Positions 18,348-29,936 of a stretch of 64,000 nt of DNA are shown here, piece by piece. Within the stretch, counting starts at the first letter, position 1, and the number at the start of each line of letters is the position of its first letter. A program made the position numbers and the translations under genes. Source of the DNA: Astragalus membranaceus (lineage: Eukaryota; Streptophyta; Magnoliopsida; Fabales; Fabaceae); NCBI GenBank assembly GCA_039519185.1, contig CM076849.1:74581784-74645783 (forward strand), read 5' to 3'. The notes beneath the pieces were generated by a model. It was not told where the DNA came from, ran no database searches, and was given only the letters and a program-made list of their open reading frames with translations.

Positions 18348-18666
18348 TGATCGTACCTGATCAATACGATGGATTGCTGCTGTTTGATGATGTTGCTCGG
18401 TCGCTGGGATGAAGGACCGAGTGGTAGGCCGCACGCGGGTGGTACCTGCAAAGGCACTCCAACGCTCAAGTCAGAGGTGCTTCAACGGGCAGGGTCACAA
18501 GGTGAGTAAAACATACCTGAAGCCACATGCTGGTGTGGTATATATAACGTTGGCGTTCTAACCGTTGTGGTTTTTGCGGGACCGGCCGCATCTTGCGGAG
18601 AAAGGCAGATGATGGGCCGCGCTGGGCCTGCTGATCAAAATTGGGCTTCGAGCCCACTCCGGAACA
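18348..18666 (-). repeat. 5' LTR of the Tat element
   Basis: This 319-bp copy is the partner of the LTR at 8710-9028, with two substitutions between them. The TATATATA box is at about 18537-18546. Confidence 0.92.
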
Positions 18667-18671
18667 AGAAT

Positions 18672-19053
18672 GATATAGAATAATATTTGTTAGATAAATC
18701 TAAAATTTGTAAACTATAATAACACATTCACTAAAATTGACGTGACTTATTTTTATTAAATTATAAATCTAACACAATTGTTGTCAAACTTTAGTTTTAG
18801 ACGAGGATTGACTAAAAGTTTGAACTATTGATTCCTTCAAGCGATTACACCGAGGAAGGATATCTATTCTCAGCTATGCGTTCCCGAACTACGCCAATGA
18901 GTGTTAGGCTAGGTATGAGGGACATATAGGATTATCTAAAGCCATAAGGGTAAATAGCAAGTAAATGGAAAGCAAAATGCTTGAAAAATACAAGTCTGGT
19001 TGATTGGTTGATTGGTCATGATCACCAGCCTACAGCTAACCACCGTTGGAACG
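18672..19053. other. Intergenic; no gene seen
   Basis: AT-rich at first, then sequence of mixed composition around ACCGAGGAAGGATATC and GTGTTAGGCTAGG. It could be a decayed retroelement, but nothing is recognisable. It is the host side of the Tat insertion. Confidence 0.5.
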
Positions 19054-19058
19054 GCTAA

Positions 19059-19378
19059 TGTAACATCTCCAATTTAGCTAATTTAGTTAATAGAAATTAG
19101 CAAAAGGTCATAGTTAATTGATTTGCTAAATTATATTATTTAGTGCCTCGACTATATGGATAACTAAATTAAATGACTAGTTATATGAATTATATGATTT
19201 AATATGTGATTGATTGTGTTTGAGTGGTTAAAAGTGGGTTTAGGTGGGAATTAGTGAACCAAGGGTAGTATGGTCTTTTCCTAACTTTAAGTAACCTCCA
19301 GCTGAAAGGCACAAACACGGAGCACCCTCACTCCCATAAACTTCCCTTTCAGAATTTTGAAAACATAAGATAGAGAGA

Positions 19379-19433
<55 letters not shown>

Positions 19434-21540
19434 AGTTGCGAGAGAAAGAGGGAAAGGAGGAGGAGAGAAATTCATTCTCCCTTGATGCATGTAAGTGAAA
19501 TCATAACCATTCTCTCCCATTTTTCATCCTCTACTCATAGATACTAAAATCACTAGTTGATTCCCCCTCCATCTCCATCCACCATTTTCGAGTTCTTGGA
19601 GGGTTTGAACTTCAAGTTTGGAAAACTCTGCAATGTGGCATTTTATCTTTCATGCATGTGGGTTCTAGGAGCTATAGATGTTAAATTAAAGTTACATTTG
19701 TAGATTGAGGGCTGTATCAGAAGTTTGGGAGCTACATTGGGGATTATAGTTAGCAAGAAGTGAACCTTGAAGCCTGGCGTAACACGTAGAAGTGCTGCTG
19801 TAACATGTGTGCAGAAACAGTTTTTCAATTTATCTTCAAAGGTGTTCTTGACATTGCTTGCACAAGGTTAAAGAAGATTCAAGGGTTAAAGTTCCACCTC
19901 ATGCTTGAAGAACCTTTGAAAGGGATGATTGGAGCTGAAACTACAATTGGGAGGCTGAGCTAGAGTCTAATAGGGTTGCTGGGTTTCAGTTCGAGTTCGA
20001 ATTGGAAAGCGTTTCGGAGAGTTTGGATCGATTGAGCATAGCTTGGATTTCGTATTGGTTGTTGTTGTGATTTTCATCACACTATGGTGAGTTCTATACT
20101 CGCTTAGGGATTGTTTTGATACGGAGTTTTTATGTATTCTGAAGTCGAGTAATGTTTCCCTTCGTCTCGTTAATTTCGTTAAAAACCGTTTTCGGAGTTT
20201 GAAGTTTTACGGTTTATTTTTCAATTTATAACTTGATTGTGATTTTGGAATTTGGATTGTTATGATTGTTTGGACTGGTATACGTTGTGGAATTTTCTGT
20301 TTTTCAGTTGGAATTGGATTGGATTTCGGATTGGAATCGATCGGAATTACGAAACAGACAAAACGAAGTATAAATGTTGTTTCTGCACAGGGAGCACGAA
20401 CCATGCATCTTTGATCACGGACCATGCGCCCATTTCACAGAAACATGCTAAATGTTTAAAAAGTGAAGCACAGACCATGCGTCCCTAAGCACGGACCGTG
20501 CGTGCCTTACGAGTTTTAAGTGTCGTTTTGCTGTTTCGTCGTTCCTTTTGATTCCAAAACACTTCCAAACCTTTTCTCAACCAATGGGGATGTTATATAT
20601 TTCATATTAACATGGTTTTAAACATGATCAACTTGGTCTTGAAGAAAGGTTTTGAAGATTAAAAATGCTTGGATCGAATTTTAAATTTCCCTAAGTTGTG
20701 TTATTGATTGTTAGTAACCACGTGTGGGGTCATAATATTGTTTAAACGGACTAAATGACCTTTGAGGTTATGTTATGTTATGACAGGTATAAGAGACGGC
20801 CCAATGCGGGTGTATTTATATAAATTATATAAATAGAGGTCTAGGGTGACGACCCTATTAAAGAGGTTAGTCTACTAGGGGAGGGGAAGTCATGAGCCCT
20901 ATGAACCTAGGCCCATGTGGAATCCGCTTGATAGAAGATGGTCAATCCGCTTGATAGAAAATGGTTAGTGGAATGGGTTCACCGGGAATAGAAAATGGTT
21001 CTCGGTGATATGCTAAGCAATGTAAATGAGATTTTCACGTAGTCTCTTATCAGGACTACGAGTTAAAGTCGAGGAGAGGTTTTAACGTGTCGCTTATTAG
21101 GGCCACGAGTTAAAATGTTACATAATGAACCACGAGTGTTAGTAAGGAGTCTCGATAGGACTCATTGAGATAATGTTTATCTCACCCTTCATGTTTTGTG
21201 GTTTTTACAGAGAACAGGCAAAGGCGATGAGGCACGACTACGGTACAACCGAAAGGAGATGTTGAAGCTTTAGTCGAGGGTTTATGTTAATGCCCTGGTT
21301 GTCATTGTATTTTCGAAGTTATGACTTGTATAGAAGTTATAAATCGTTTCCGCTATTTCTGTATTGGATATTGAATACTAGGATGATGGGAGGTTTATTT
21401 ATTGCTATGAGGGATCGCTTGATGAGTTTTTATCAAGTTTTTAGTTTGTGTTCAATATCTAAAAACAGGAAGTTATCTCTGATGTATGCTATGCTGTATA
21501 TCTTGGTATTTTTCTATGTAAGAAAAACTGGGGTGTTACA
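19059..21540 (+). mobile_element. Solo LTR, chromovirus type
   Basis: The sequence starts TGTAACATCTCCAATTTAGC and ends CTGGGGTGTTACA. The flanks are GCTAA (19054-19058) and GCTAC (21541-21545), a near-perfect 5-bp duplication. Inside are a GA microsatellite, a CATGCATGTAAGTGAAATC block shared with related LTRs, GGACCATGCG repeats (20395-20510) and a TATATAAATAGAGG stretch near 20830. No internal coding region is present. Confidence 0.8.
19372..19430. repeat. GA microsatellite
   Basis: A run of about 27 GA dinucleotides with two TA interruptions, within the leader-like part of the solo LTR. Confidence 0.95.
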
Positions 21541-21545
21541 GCTAC

Positions 21546-22296
21546 GATCTATGTACAATAATGTTCCATCGCCCTAAAATCTAGAAGAAACTGCTCCATA
21601 ATGCCCACTAGCATAAAAAGTGGGTGGAAAGCCTTCGCTTCCAATTTTTTAGGCGCCTTGACTAGGTTCCTCTTAACCGCTCTCCTTACCCGTTTGGCTT
21701 ACAATTTCCGCCCAAGTAAGTTTTCTACATCAGCAACGATGTACTCTACTACAAAATTATTAGCACTTAGGTCCTCAGCTGGTACCTCCTCAACTAAGCT
21801 CTTCCTTGGCCGAGCCCCTTGGCCTTCGCAAGCAGATTCATCTTCTTAGCAACTTTGGCATAAACATTGAGCCTGAGAATGATATTCAGGTCCTTCCATA
21901 GACCCCCCTTCAAAATAACCCTCTTTTGCCTCTCTTGGCAAGCATTTATCCTTTAAGCTTGGCTCCACACTATATTAAACCTCAATAGACTTGACGATTT
22001 CCAACTGAGGAGAACCCATACCTTCATCTCTGTCAGTACATATCCCAGTTCCTTCTCAGAACCCCACCTTCTTGGCCACACCCTAATTGAGGCTACCAAG
22101 ACTTCTTGCATGGTTGTTCTTTTCACGGATAATGAAAGAGGATAGAGAGAAATAAAGCAAACATAGGCTATTTACATAGCCTCTTTCCTTTCCTCCGGAT
22201 TTTTGAGCACCTCGACTCATGTAAGCTCAGTTGGGCCCTTGCCTCAGCTAAGTTCTTTGTCAACCAACAACTCAGCAGATTTTGGGTGTTAACAAA
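21546..22296 (-). other. Unresolved retroelement remnant, probably including a Tat-type LTR
   Basis: The right end, TTTTGGGTGTTAACA, would make a minus-strand LTR opening TGTTAACACCC. It is preceded on that strand by a purine-rich AAAAATGGGGCATT, like a polypurine tract. The left border is not determined. On the minus strand 21600-21850 is mostly open with one stop but is not recognisable. Confidence 0.35.
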
Positions 22297-25216
22297 TGCC
22301 CCATTTTTGCGGTGTTATCTAGCCGAGGTAACAGATAGCTATAGCGACGCAAAAATAATCTACAAAGTCAGCGCATTTATGAAGGCTAACCTACCTGTTA
22401 CGCTATTGATTTGACGCTAAATGACCACTTTAGCTTCACCCGATGTATTAGGCTACGAGTACTTCGTGTTTAACTATCAATTTCCTTATCTATAAATAGC
22501 TTCTAAATTAACTGTGGTAACCGTACGGTTACCCTTTGCAAACTTTGTAGAAACTTTACTGAATTTACTAGCCAAACTCCAAACTTTACTCTTATTTTCT
22601 CTCTAGCTTTCTTTTTCTTTCTCCCTCCATTATAATTGTAACACCCCTTTTCTACCCTTATATTACACGTCATTTATCAGAGTAATCCCTTTTAAAAATA
22701 TTATTTTCATTGATAGAAAAGAAATGCTACAACTTCATTAAAAACAAACTCATCAATTTCACTCTTCAAATTTTCGCAACAAAACGTCCTTCATCGAAAA
22801 TCAAATCCTCAAAATTCACATCACAGCGGAAAAAACAACAACTCACCAATAACTCTCAAACACGTCTCAAATATATCAACAAGATCATTAAAACAACTAA
22901 TTAAATCGTTTATCAAATTCACCCACGCCCCCTAGGTGTTACAGTATCAGAGAGCGACTCGACAGACATCCCAATAGCTATCACAGAAGGCAGCAAGACC
23001 TTCACTCGCGGTTACCTGCAGCGTTGCCACAATAGAGCAACATTTCAAGCAGAAGGGGTGAGAATTTCAACAAAACATAATCAAGCACGTAGTAGAGTAA
23101 TGAAGACAAACAGTCACACAACATCATTATCAACACCACATCATCATTCGCCAAACACCAACTCAACCACAATTTGCCAACAAGTCACAGTCATAAATAT
23201 GCATGATAATGCAACCCACACCTGGGTATATGCATGATGGTACCATACTCGTCATAATAAGCCACTAGGGCACACCGTCATCATTAAGAGGCCGAAGCCT
23301 ATTCGTCACAATGTGCACATGCTATGAGACTCTATGGACACATGTGCAATTTCGCCAAAAGAAAAGACACTCACCTGGAGTACTTATCATCATCGTCATA
23401 AAACACTCATAGAGTGTATTCGTCGAAATTCATCACATTCACATTACAGCATCATTATAATCATACCCATAGAGTATATTCGTCACAAATCACCGTAATT
23501 CATGTTACATCATCATCATACATATCACCTTTGAAGTTTGGGTAACAACACGTTTGGAGTTTAGAAAAACATTCCGTTTTAATTTATAAAACATCACATC
23601 TTAATTTGAAGGACGTCACATTTTAAATTCGGAAAACACCACATTTTCAAGCTTGGGAAAACACTACATTTGAATTTGGAAACGTCACATTTTTATTAGT
23701 GGAAACATCGCATTTTTATGGAGGAAACATCATATTTTTGTGGAGAAAACAGCACCTTTAAAAACTGAGAAAACAGTGTGAAAACAGCCAGAAAACAGTG
23801 GGAAACAGTGACTCGCGCTTGAAGCGCGAGCTGGGCGCAACTGAGGCGCGATTGGGCAGCAACAAGTGCCACAGCGCAGCGCGCTTGCGCCTGTGGCGCG
23901 ACTGCAGCGCGAGTGACGCGCGAATGGGCAGCAACAATGCATCGTGCAGAAAATTCAGAAAAACTTAATTCTTCGCCCAACCCGATCACATTACAATTCT
24001 TTTCCGCACATCACCAACACCAAAAACACGTTTCATTCACCAAATCAATCATCAAGTCTCACTAATGTTTCATCAAAGAACACCAATAATTCATCAACAT
24101 AAATTATCAAATTTTAATCAAGGACCATCGAATTTTCATTCCATCAAATCATCAAATTCTTCAATTAACATCAATTTCATCAACAATATAAATTCCCACA
24201 AACCCCACAAAACCCCACTATATACCCAATCATGTTAAACCGAAACGCTCACCCTTACCTCGAATTTGTGTGATCCGGAACACGACGAAGTGTCACGAAC
24301 AAAACCCAGCAACACAACGAACGAAGCTTCTCCTTCCTCCTTCAAAATCGCAGTCACGCCTACTTCTTGATCAAGGGGAAAATCAACACACGGAGATCAG
24401 GGCTTGAAAGTCACAACACTAAGAAAGGAAGAAAAACGACAAGGAAGGATTGAGAACTCTTACCTAACGAAACCTCGAGAGAATTCCCTTCCTTCTTCTC
24501 CTTTAGCGCCGTATGATGCTCTCTCTCTTCTCACTCTCTCAAATTTCGTTTTCTTTCTCTGATGCAAGGAGTGAGGCGCAAAACCCTATCCCCTTAGCTT
24601 CAGGGGCCTCAGGAGCGCCTAAGCTATTGGGCTTGGGCTTCCTGGCCCTTCTTCACCACCCCTGAGTTGCCAACATCACCCCCAATACTCGTTCCACTTC
24701 CTGAACAACGCCCATCATTTTAATTAATTTAATCACGTTTCCAATGAAATTAATAATTCAATTAAATAATTTAATTAAATTATTTCCGGGGTGTTACAAT
24801 AATCATGTCTCAAACTCTGATTTCCAAAACACGGAACATAGCTATTGAGGCGATGAGAGTCCTTCCTTCGAGTGATCAGTTTCCTCCCTTTCCATTGGTT
24901 CTCCTGAAAACCCATTGGAGGAAACCTCTTCTCTTCCTCCTCTGTCTGTCCGAGAAATCATGCGATTCTTGGTTGGCACTCAAGACTCTGTTACCGTTCG
25001 ACCTTTCACCTCCAAAGTCCAAGAGAGACTGACCACCTTTAGGAAAGCTAACTTGACCCAAATTCATATGGCCTGCCACTCGCTTGTGAATGGTTTACTA
25101 TTGAGGCCAAGGTAAACTAGAAAAGCTGGCCGAGGCCCACATCAACCTATAAAGCTTGGGTCGGCATAATGGCCTCGGCCAAATCTAACCTTTGGAAAAC
25201 CTGGAGGCTATATGAT
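22297..25216 (-). mobile_element. Probable Tat-element 3' fragment with remains of an antisense gene
   Basis: After the putative polypurine tract comes a plus-strand TATA-like CTATAAATAGC (about 22490) and a CT-rich leader. The solo LTR at 22637-24798 interrupts it, and an ATG follows at 24806. The spacing from LTR to TATA to ATG, ignoring the solo LTR, resembles that in the complete Tat element. The plus-strand frames after 24806 (for example LPPLSVREIMRFLVGTQDS) are short and not assignable. The fragment is cut off by the Athila LTR at 25217. Confidence 0.4.
22637..24798 (-). mobile_element. Solo LTR, chromovirus type, with perfect target duplication
   Basis: The 2162-bp LTR has termini TGTAACACCCC and GGGGTGTTACA and is flanked on both sides by ATAAT (22632-22636 and 24799-24803). 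The interior resembles the LTRs at 49966-52213 and 53278-56372: repeated ATAGAGTATATTCGTCA units, a GCGCGAG-rich stretch (23815-23935), then a CT-rich leader. No internal genes are present. Confidence 0.9.
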
Positions 25217-25420
25217 TGATAAGTCTATTTTTAGAGCCTTTTTAATAGTTATTTTATTAAGTCTTTTTAGTATTTTAATTATATTTTTGATCTATTTTAC
25301 TGCAAATGTTTACTTTTTATTTTCAGGTTTTATTTTGAAGCAAAAGAGAAAATATGAGCTAAAATGAAGAAAAAAGGAAATATTTGAGGAGGAGCAATTT
25401 TTAAGGCACTAGACACCCCC

Positions 25421-25620
25421 ATGGGCGCCAAAAACACAACACAGGAGCAAAACTGGCGAAACTGGCGCAAGACAGGGACCCATGGGCGCCAAAAACGCAA
25501 CACGGGAACTGGCGCAGGCATGGGTGCCATGGGCGCCATGGGCGCCAAAAACACAACACAGGCGCAACACAGAAACTGGCGCAGGAACTGGCGCAGGCAT
25601 GGGCGCCATGGGCGCCAAAA
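25421..25620. repeat. GGCGCC-rich minisatellite in Athila LTR
   Basis: Imperfect units of CATGGGCGCCAAAAACACAA and AACTGGCGCAGG alternate. This is the plus-strand counterpart of the longer array at 38817-39420. Confidence 0.85.
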
Positions 25621-25974
25621 TGCTAGAAAATTTGGCTACGGCCACTTTTTGATGGCCACCTTTGCCAACTTGATTTTTTTTCTTCTTTTTGACCATTTTA
25701 CCCTCAACCTAAGCCCTTTGTCAACTTGTTGATGGCTTTGCCTTGTCCACTTGTTGATGGATATTTTTGCCCACTTGTTAATGGCTTTGCCTTGCCCACT
25801 TAATGATGGTCATATCTTTGCCAAAACTTGTAATTTACTATTTTGCCCCTCTCTCATATTTTCCTATAAATAGGACCTTGATCCTCACTTGTAAAGCACA
25901 TGAATTTTGTGACAAAGTTCATCTCAAAAATTCTCTAAAGATTGTTCTTCCTGTTCTTCATATTCTTTTACTTT

Positions 25975-26389
25975 CTTGCTATTTAAATTCTTGCAATTTA
26001 TTTTCTAAGTCCTTTATTTTCCAAGTCATTTACTTTCTTGCCCTTTATTTTCCAAGTCATTTATTTTCTTGCCCTTTATTTTCCAAGTTATTTACTTTCT
26101 TGCCCCTTTATTTTTCAAGTCATTTACTTTCTTGCCCCTTTATTTTCCAAGTCATTTACCTTCTTGCCATTTATTTTCCAAGTCATTTATTTTCTTGCTA
26201 TTTAAATTCTTGCAATTTATTTTCTAAGTCCTTTATTTTCCAAGTCATTTACTTTCTTGCCCCTTTATTTTCCAAGTCATTTACCTTCTTGCCCTTTATT
26301 TTCCAAGTCATTTATTTTCTTGCTATTTAAATTCTTGCAATTTATTTTCTAAGTCCTTTATTTTCCAAGTCATTTACTTTCTTGCCCAT
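25975..26389. repeat. 48-bp minisatellite in Athila LTR
   Basis: Repeats of TTTATTTTCCAAGTCATTTA and CTTTCTTGCC are the reverse complement of the array at 37955-38490. The open frame across it is low-complexity and not a gene. Confidence 0.88.
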
Positions 26390-27116
26390 TGTTGCACCCC
26401 GAAAAATCCCTGTTTGGGTTTCTCAATGTACAACGTGGAAAAATTTGGAGCCGCCACCAATATTTTAATTTTAAGACCAAAACATTGAAAAAAGGTCTTT
26501 TGGACAAGGCGGATGGTCTTTTGAAAACTAGAGATATAGGTTCGGGGGTCGATTACGTGCGAGGAAGGTGTTAGCACCGCGCACGTCCTTTCTACCGAAA
26601 GGGAACCTCTAATTAAATGTGTGATTTTAACGTTTGATTTGAAAAATACCTAGATTTGCCTATTTATTTCTTGTTTGAAGGTGAATGGGAAAACTTAATG
26701 AAAATTTTATTTTTCGCGAGAAAGGGGGAAAAAAGGGTTTTTAGAAAAAAGTGCTTGACGGGACATGGCCCGCTCCTACGTATCTCCCGGTGCGATGGAG
26801 AATTCAAAGCTACGTAGTTCTTGGTTGTCTTTTTGAAAAGGTTTTGTTTTTTATCTTTTTTTGGTGAGTTTTTGAAATAGGACGAGCATTAGTGAATGAT
26901 TAAACTAGCAGAGGCTATGATGAATCACTACTAAATACTCAAAAAGAGAGAGTTGTACCGCTAGTCAAACGAACAAAGGTTCTGATGGACTATTGATAAC
27001 AACTCGTTTTTTATTATCTTTTTTGAAAGTGATTTTCGAAAGAGATTGATTTGTACGATGATCAAACTAACAAAGGTTATGATGGATCATCGTTTATTAT
27101 TCTTATGAGAAAAGGA

Positions 27117-27654
27117 TGTAACAGCCCGAAAATAGTAGATTAATTTTCTAGTTAATTAAATGAGGTTTAGGTGGTAGGAGATAATTATTTAATTGATTTA
27201 ATTAATTATTTAGGGTTTTGAGTGTTAAATAAATAGAATTATTTATTTGGATAATTGGACCTAGGGTTAGGTTTAGATGGTGGTGGCGAGTTGAAGTGGA
27301 TTAGGAGAAGCCCATGATTAGGTCATTAAGTGGAAGCCCATGTCCATTAAGCTAGGCGCCTATAAGATGCCAATCTTAGGGTTTGGTGATTCATTCCAAC
27401 ACTTTAGAAAAAATAGAGAGAGTGGGACGGCTTGGAGAGAGGAGAGGCGTGAAACCCTAAGAGAGAGATGAAAGAAGAAGGGCGCAAAACCCTAGTGGAA
27501 AAGAAGATGTGTACGGCCAAACCCTAGAGGAGAGTGAGAGGAAGATTTCGCATGCACCAAGGAGGGAGAGGAGGATCTTAGTTGCTGAATTTTGATGGTA
27601 GCTTGCTCACCAAGAGATAGGTGTTCTTCAATTATGAGTTAAGGGGGTGTTACA
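27117..27654 (+). mobile_element. Short solo LTR nested in Ogre-1 LTR
   Basis: A 538-bp insert with ends TGTAACAGCCC and GGGGTGTTACA. It is flanked by AAGGA on both sides (27112-27116 and 27655-27659). The uninterrupted sequence is seen in the other Ogre LTRs (GAGAAAAAGACATTG near 200). A leader-like GAGAGAGTGGGACGGCTTGG block suggests plus orientation. Confidence 0.88.
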
Positions 27655-28197
27655 AAGGACATTGCCACTAATAGCTAAACGAACAAAGGCTCTGATGAGC
27701 TACTAGCAACAATGGGTTTGAAAATGATTCTTTTTGTTTGTTTTGTGAAAATGATTTGTTTATGGTTGCGAAAGGGATTTTTATTTGTTGCGCTTGACGA
27801 GAACGTGACTCGCTCCTACGTATCCCAAATGGGAATCAAAGCGACGTAGTTCTAATGAAAATGTTTTTGAAAGGGTTTGAAAGGGGAAGAGCTTTCGTAA
27901 CGATCAAGCAAGCAAAAGCTTTGAGTGATCATTACTAATAATCCTTGATAGCATTCGTGACAATCAAACAAGCCAAGGCTTTGAGCGATAGTCACTAATA
28001 ACTCGCGTTAATTGGAAAAAGGTTTGAAAGATTTTTGGAAGAAAGGGTGAAGGTACTATCAATGATTGATTACAAAAGTTCAAGCACGTTCAATAATCAC
28101 GAAATCATGCGTATGTTGAACACTAATCGAGACTAAACATGCCAACATGATCAAAAGACCCACTTATCAGGGATGCAAGGTAAAGTTCTCAAAGCAA

Positions 28198-28218
28198 GTG
28201 TGTGTGTGTGTGTGTGTA
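28198..28218. repeat. TG microsatellite
   Basis: About ten TG units inside the Ogre-1 LTR. The ORF across it (cysteine/valine run) is not a gene. Confidence 0.9.
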
Positions 28219-29065
28219 GGAAGGAGTGTATTTACCCTAATGACTCTATGCTACAACAGGCATGTAGACTTACGTCTTCATTAGGAGGTCATACACATGG
28301 ATGGAATGGCATATTAAATCAAGACTTTAAAGTGCATAAAAACAAGCAAGCAATTGATCATAGGCATAGAATGGTCTTAATTAAACTGAGGAACATATGA
28401 GCAACGACTTCTCAATAACATGAAGAAAAGGGGGAAATTGCATCAAGGCTAAGGTAAGCCTATCCTTTGCATTTATGAATAAGTGCCCAAAGGTTAGTAA
28501 CACAATCAAAGAGGAGGGAGCATCAAGGTTTTGGGTAACCTATCCTTTGCAATACCCCATGGACCTTAAACCATAAACCTAACTATCTTTTATTCATTAA
28601 GAAGTTAAAAAGGGGGAGGTTGAATCATCTGAAACCATCTTCACCACTTAGAACATGATGCACTAGGCATAAGTGGGAATCATACGATTCATCATCAACA
28701 AGGGACAATAATATACAAGAACAAGTAAATAAACGCTAAAGCTAAGTTAAATCACATAGGGCAATTTTGGCACGGATCACAATAATTGAATAATAACAAA
28801 TGTAAAGACAGAAATACCTCTAATGAAGGCAGATATTATAACTTTGAAGAATGCAACCCCAACTAACTCTTGCAGAAGATCAGCTCAGACGGACCAACGG
28901 AACGAATAGAGCAAAAATAAAGTGTAGAAGAGTTTTTTCTAAAAAGATGAGAGTTGCGCAATTTTGGTTTTCAGAAATGATAGATCGTGAAAATCCTCCC
29001 TCCTGAAATGAAAAATGAGCGTCCTATTTATAGGAAAATAGATTTGATCTATTTTAGGAAATGGA

Positions 29066-29590
29066 GTAATCGATTAGTTGCTTAAATCAATTGGTAGGCA
29101 TAATCGATTAGGTGCCTTGGATTTCAGAGTCAATAATCGATTATGTGCCTTGGATTTCAGAGTCAATAATCGATTAGGTGCCTTGGATAATCGATTAGGC
29201 ACTTTCCAAAACCATAAGAAACTTTCCAAAATAAGTGATAATCGATTATGGTGTGTAGTTATAAAAGTGGATAATCGATTATGCTCTTGACTATTTTCAG
29301 GAGGATAATCGATTATGGTCTTGGTATAATCGATTAGGTGCTTCAAAAATATGTTGACACTTTCCAAAAATACCTCATAATCGATTATAGGCTTAGTTTA
29401 AAAGATGGCATAATCGATTAGTTGCTTCCTTAGATCTTACTAATCGATTATGTGCTTCAATTACACAAGGAGGTAATCGATTATTGGCCTGTATGGAAAG
29501 GAGTGAATAATCGATTATGCTCCTGACTGAAAGGAGTGAAATAATCGATTATTTTCTTGAAGGAAGGATATGATGTAATCGATTGAGTGC
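29066..29590. repeat. Cluster of about 16 ATCGAT palindromes in Ogre-1 U3
   Basis: About 16 AATCGATT cores occur, most extended to TAATCGATTA, at roughly 30-bp spacing with spacers such as GGTGCCTTGGATTTCAGAG. The position relative to the TATA box matches the arrays in the other Ogre LTRs, but the flanking bases differ. Confidence 0.87.
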
Positions 29591-29922
29591 CTTCCTAAAA
29601 ACATGGATAACTTCCTTATTCATCAAGAATAAAAAATATTTTCATAACACATGTGCTTGTCCTATTTTATCTTGCATGCATGAGGTTTATTGAAAAATAT
29701 TTTCATGCAAAATTATTTTTATAAATCCTTTTGTGAAAAATGACCAAAATGCCCTTTTTGACCCTAAAACCCTAATTTCCCCAAAAAGGGCATTCTAACC
29801 CTAAAAATGATTTCAAAAACTTTGGAGCGGTTTCTAGGACCCAAAATGCAATGCATAATTTATTTTTTTTTGTGTGGAAAATTAGGGTTTGGACCTAAGC
29901 CGGACAAAATTGGGGTATGACA

Positions 29923-29936
29923 GCTGCCCCTCTTTA
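29923..29936 (-). promoter_or_regulatory. Polypurine tract of Ogre-1
   Basis: On the minus strand AAAGAGGGGCAGC directly precedes the LTR start TGTCATACC. Confidence 0.8.

Larger units (their letters stand above)
8710..18666 (-). mobile_element. Complete Tat-lineage Ty3/gypsy retrotransposon
   Basis: The element is 9957 bp and is flanked by a perfect 5-bp duplication AGAAT (8705-8709 and 18667-18671). It has two 319-bp LTRs, at 8710-9028 and 18348-18666. On the minus strand the order is 5' LTR, primer-binding site, gag-protease-RT-RNase H, archaeal-type RNase H-integrase, tandem repeats, an accessory gene in the opposite orientation, polypurine tract and 3' LTR. The integrase has no separate chromodomain, and there is a second RNase H upstream of integrase. 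Both traits place it in the Tat group (Retand-like) rather than the chromoviruses. Confidence 0.93.
25217..26389 (+). mobile_element. Athila-type LTR, truncated
   Basis: It begins TGATAAGTCTATTTTTAGAG, the same start as the 5' LTR at 37280-39623 in opposite orientation. It contains the same GGCGCC-rich array (25421-25620), TATA region (CCTATAAATAGGACC near 25862) and 48-bp minisatellite. It stops in the minisatellite where the Ogre-1 LTR begins. Confidence 0.85.
26390..29922 (-). repeat. 3' LTR of Ogre-1
   Basis: The ends are TGTCATACCCC and GGGGTGCAACA on the minus strand. Without the 538-bp insert at 27117-27654 and one copy of its target duplication it is about 2990 bp, longer than the Ogre-2 LTR (2386 bp). 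TATA motif CCTATTTATAGG near 29026. Confidence 0.88.

Noticed and set aside
25803..26330. 175-residue ORF rich in FPSHLFSCPLF
   Set aside because: It is translation of the 48-bp minisatellite, not a membrane protein gene.
29066..29590. CRISPR-like look of regularly spaced palindromes
   Set aside because: Units are 8-10 bp with related spacers, inside a plant LTR. There are no long direct repeats with unique spacers and no cas genes.
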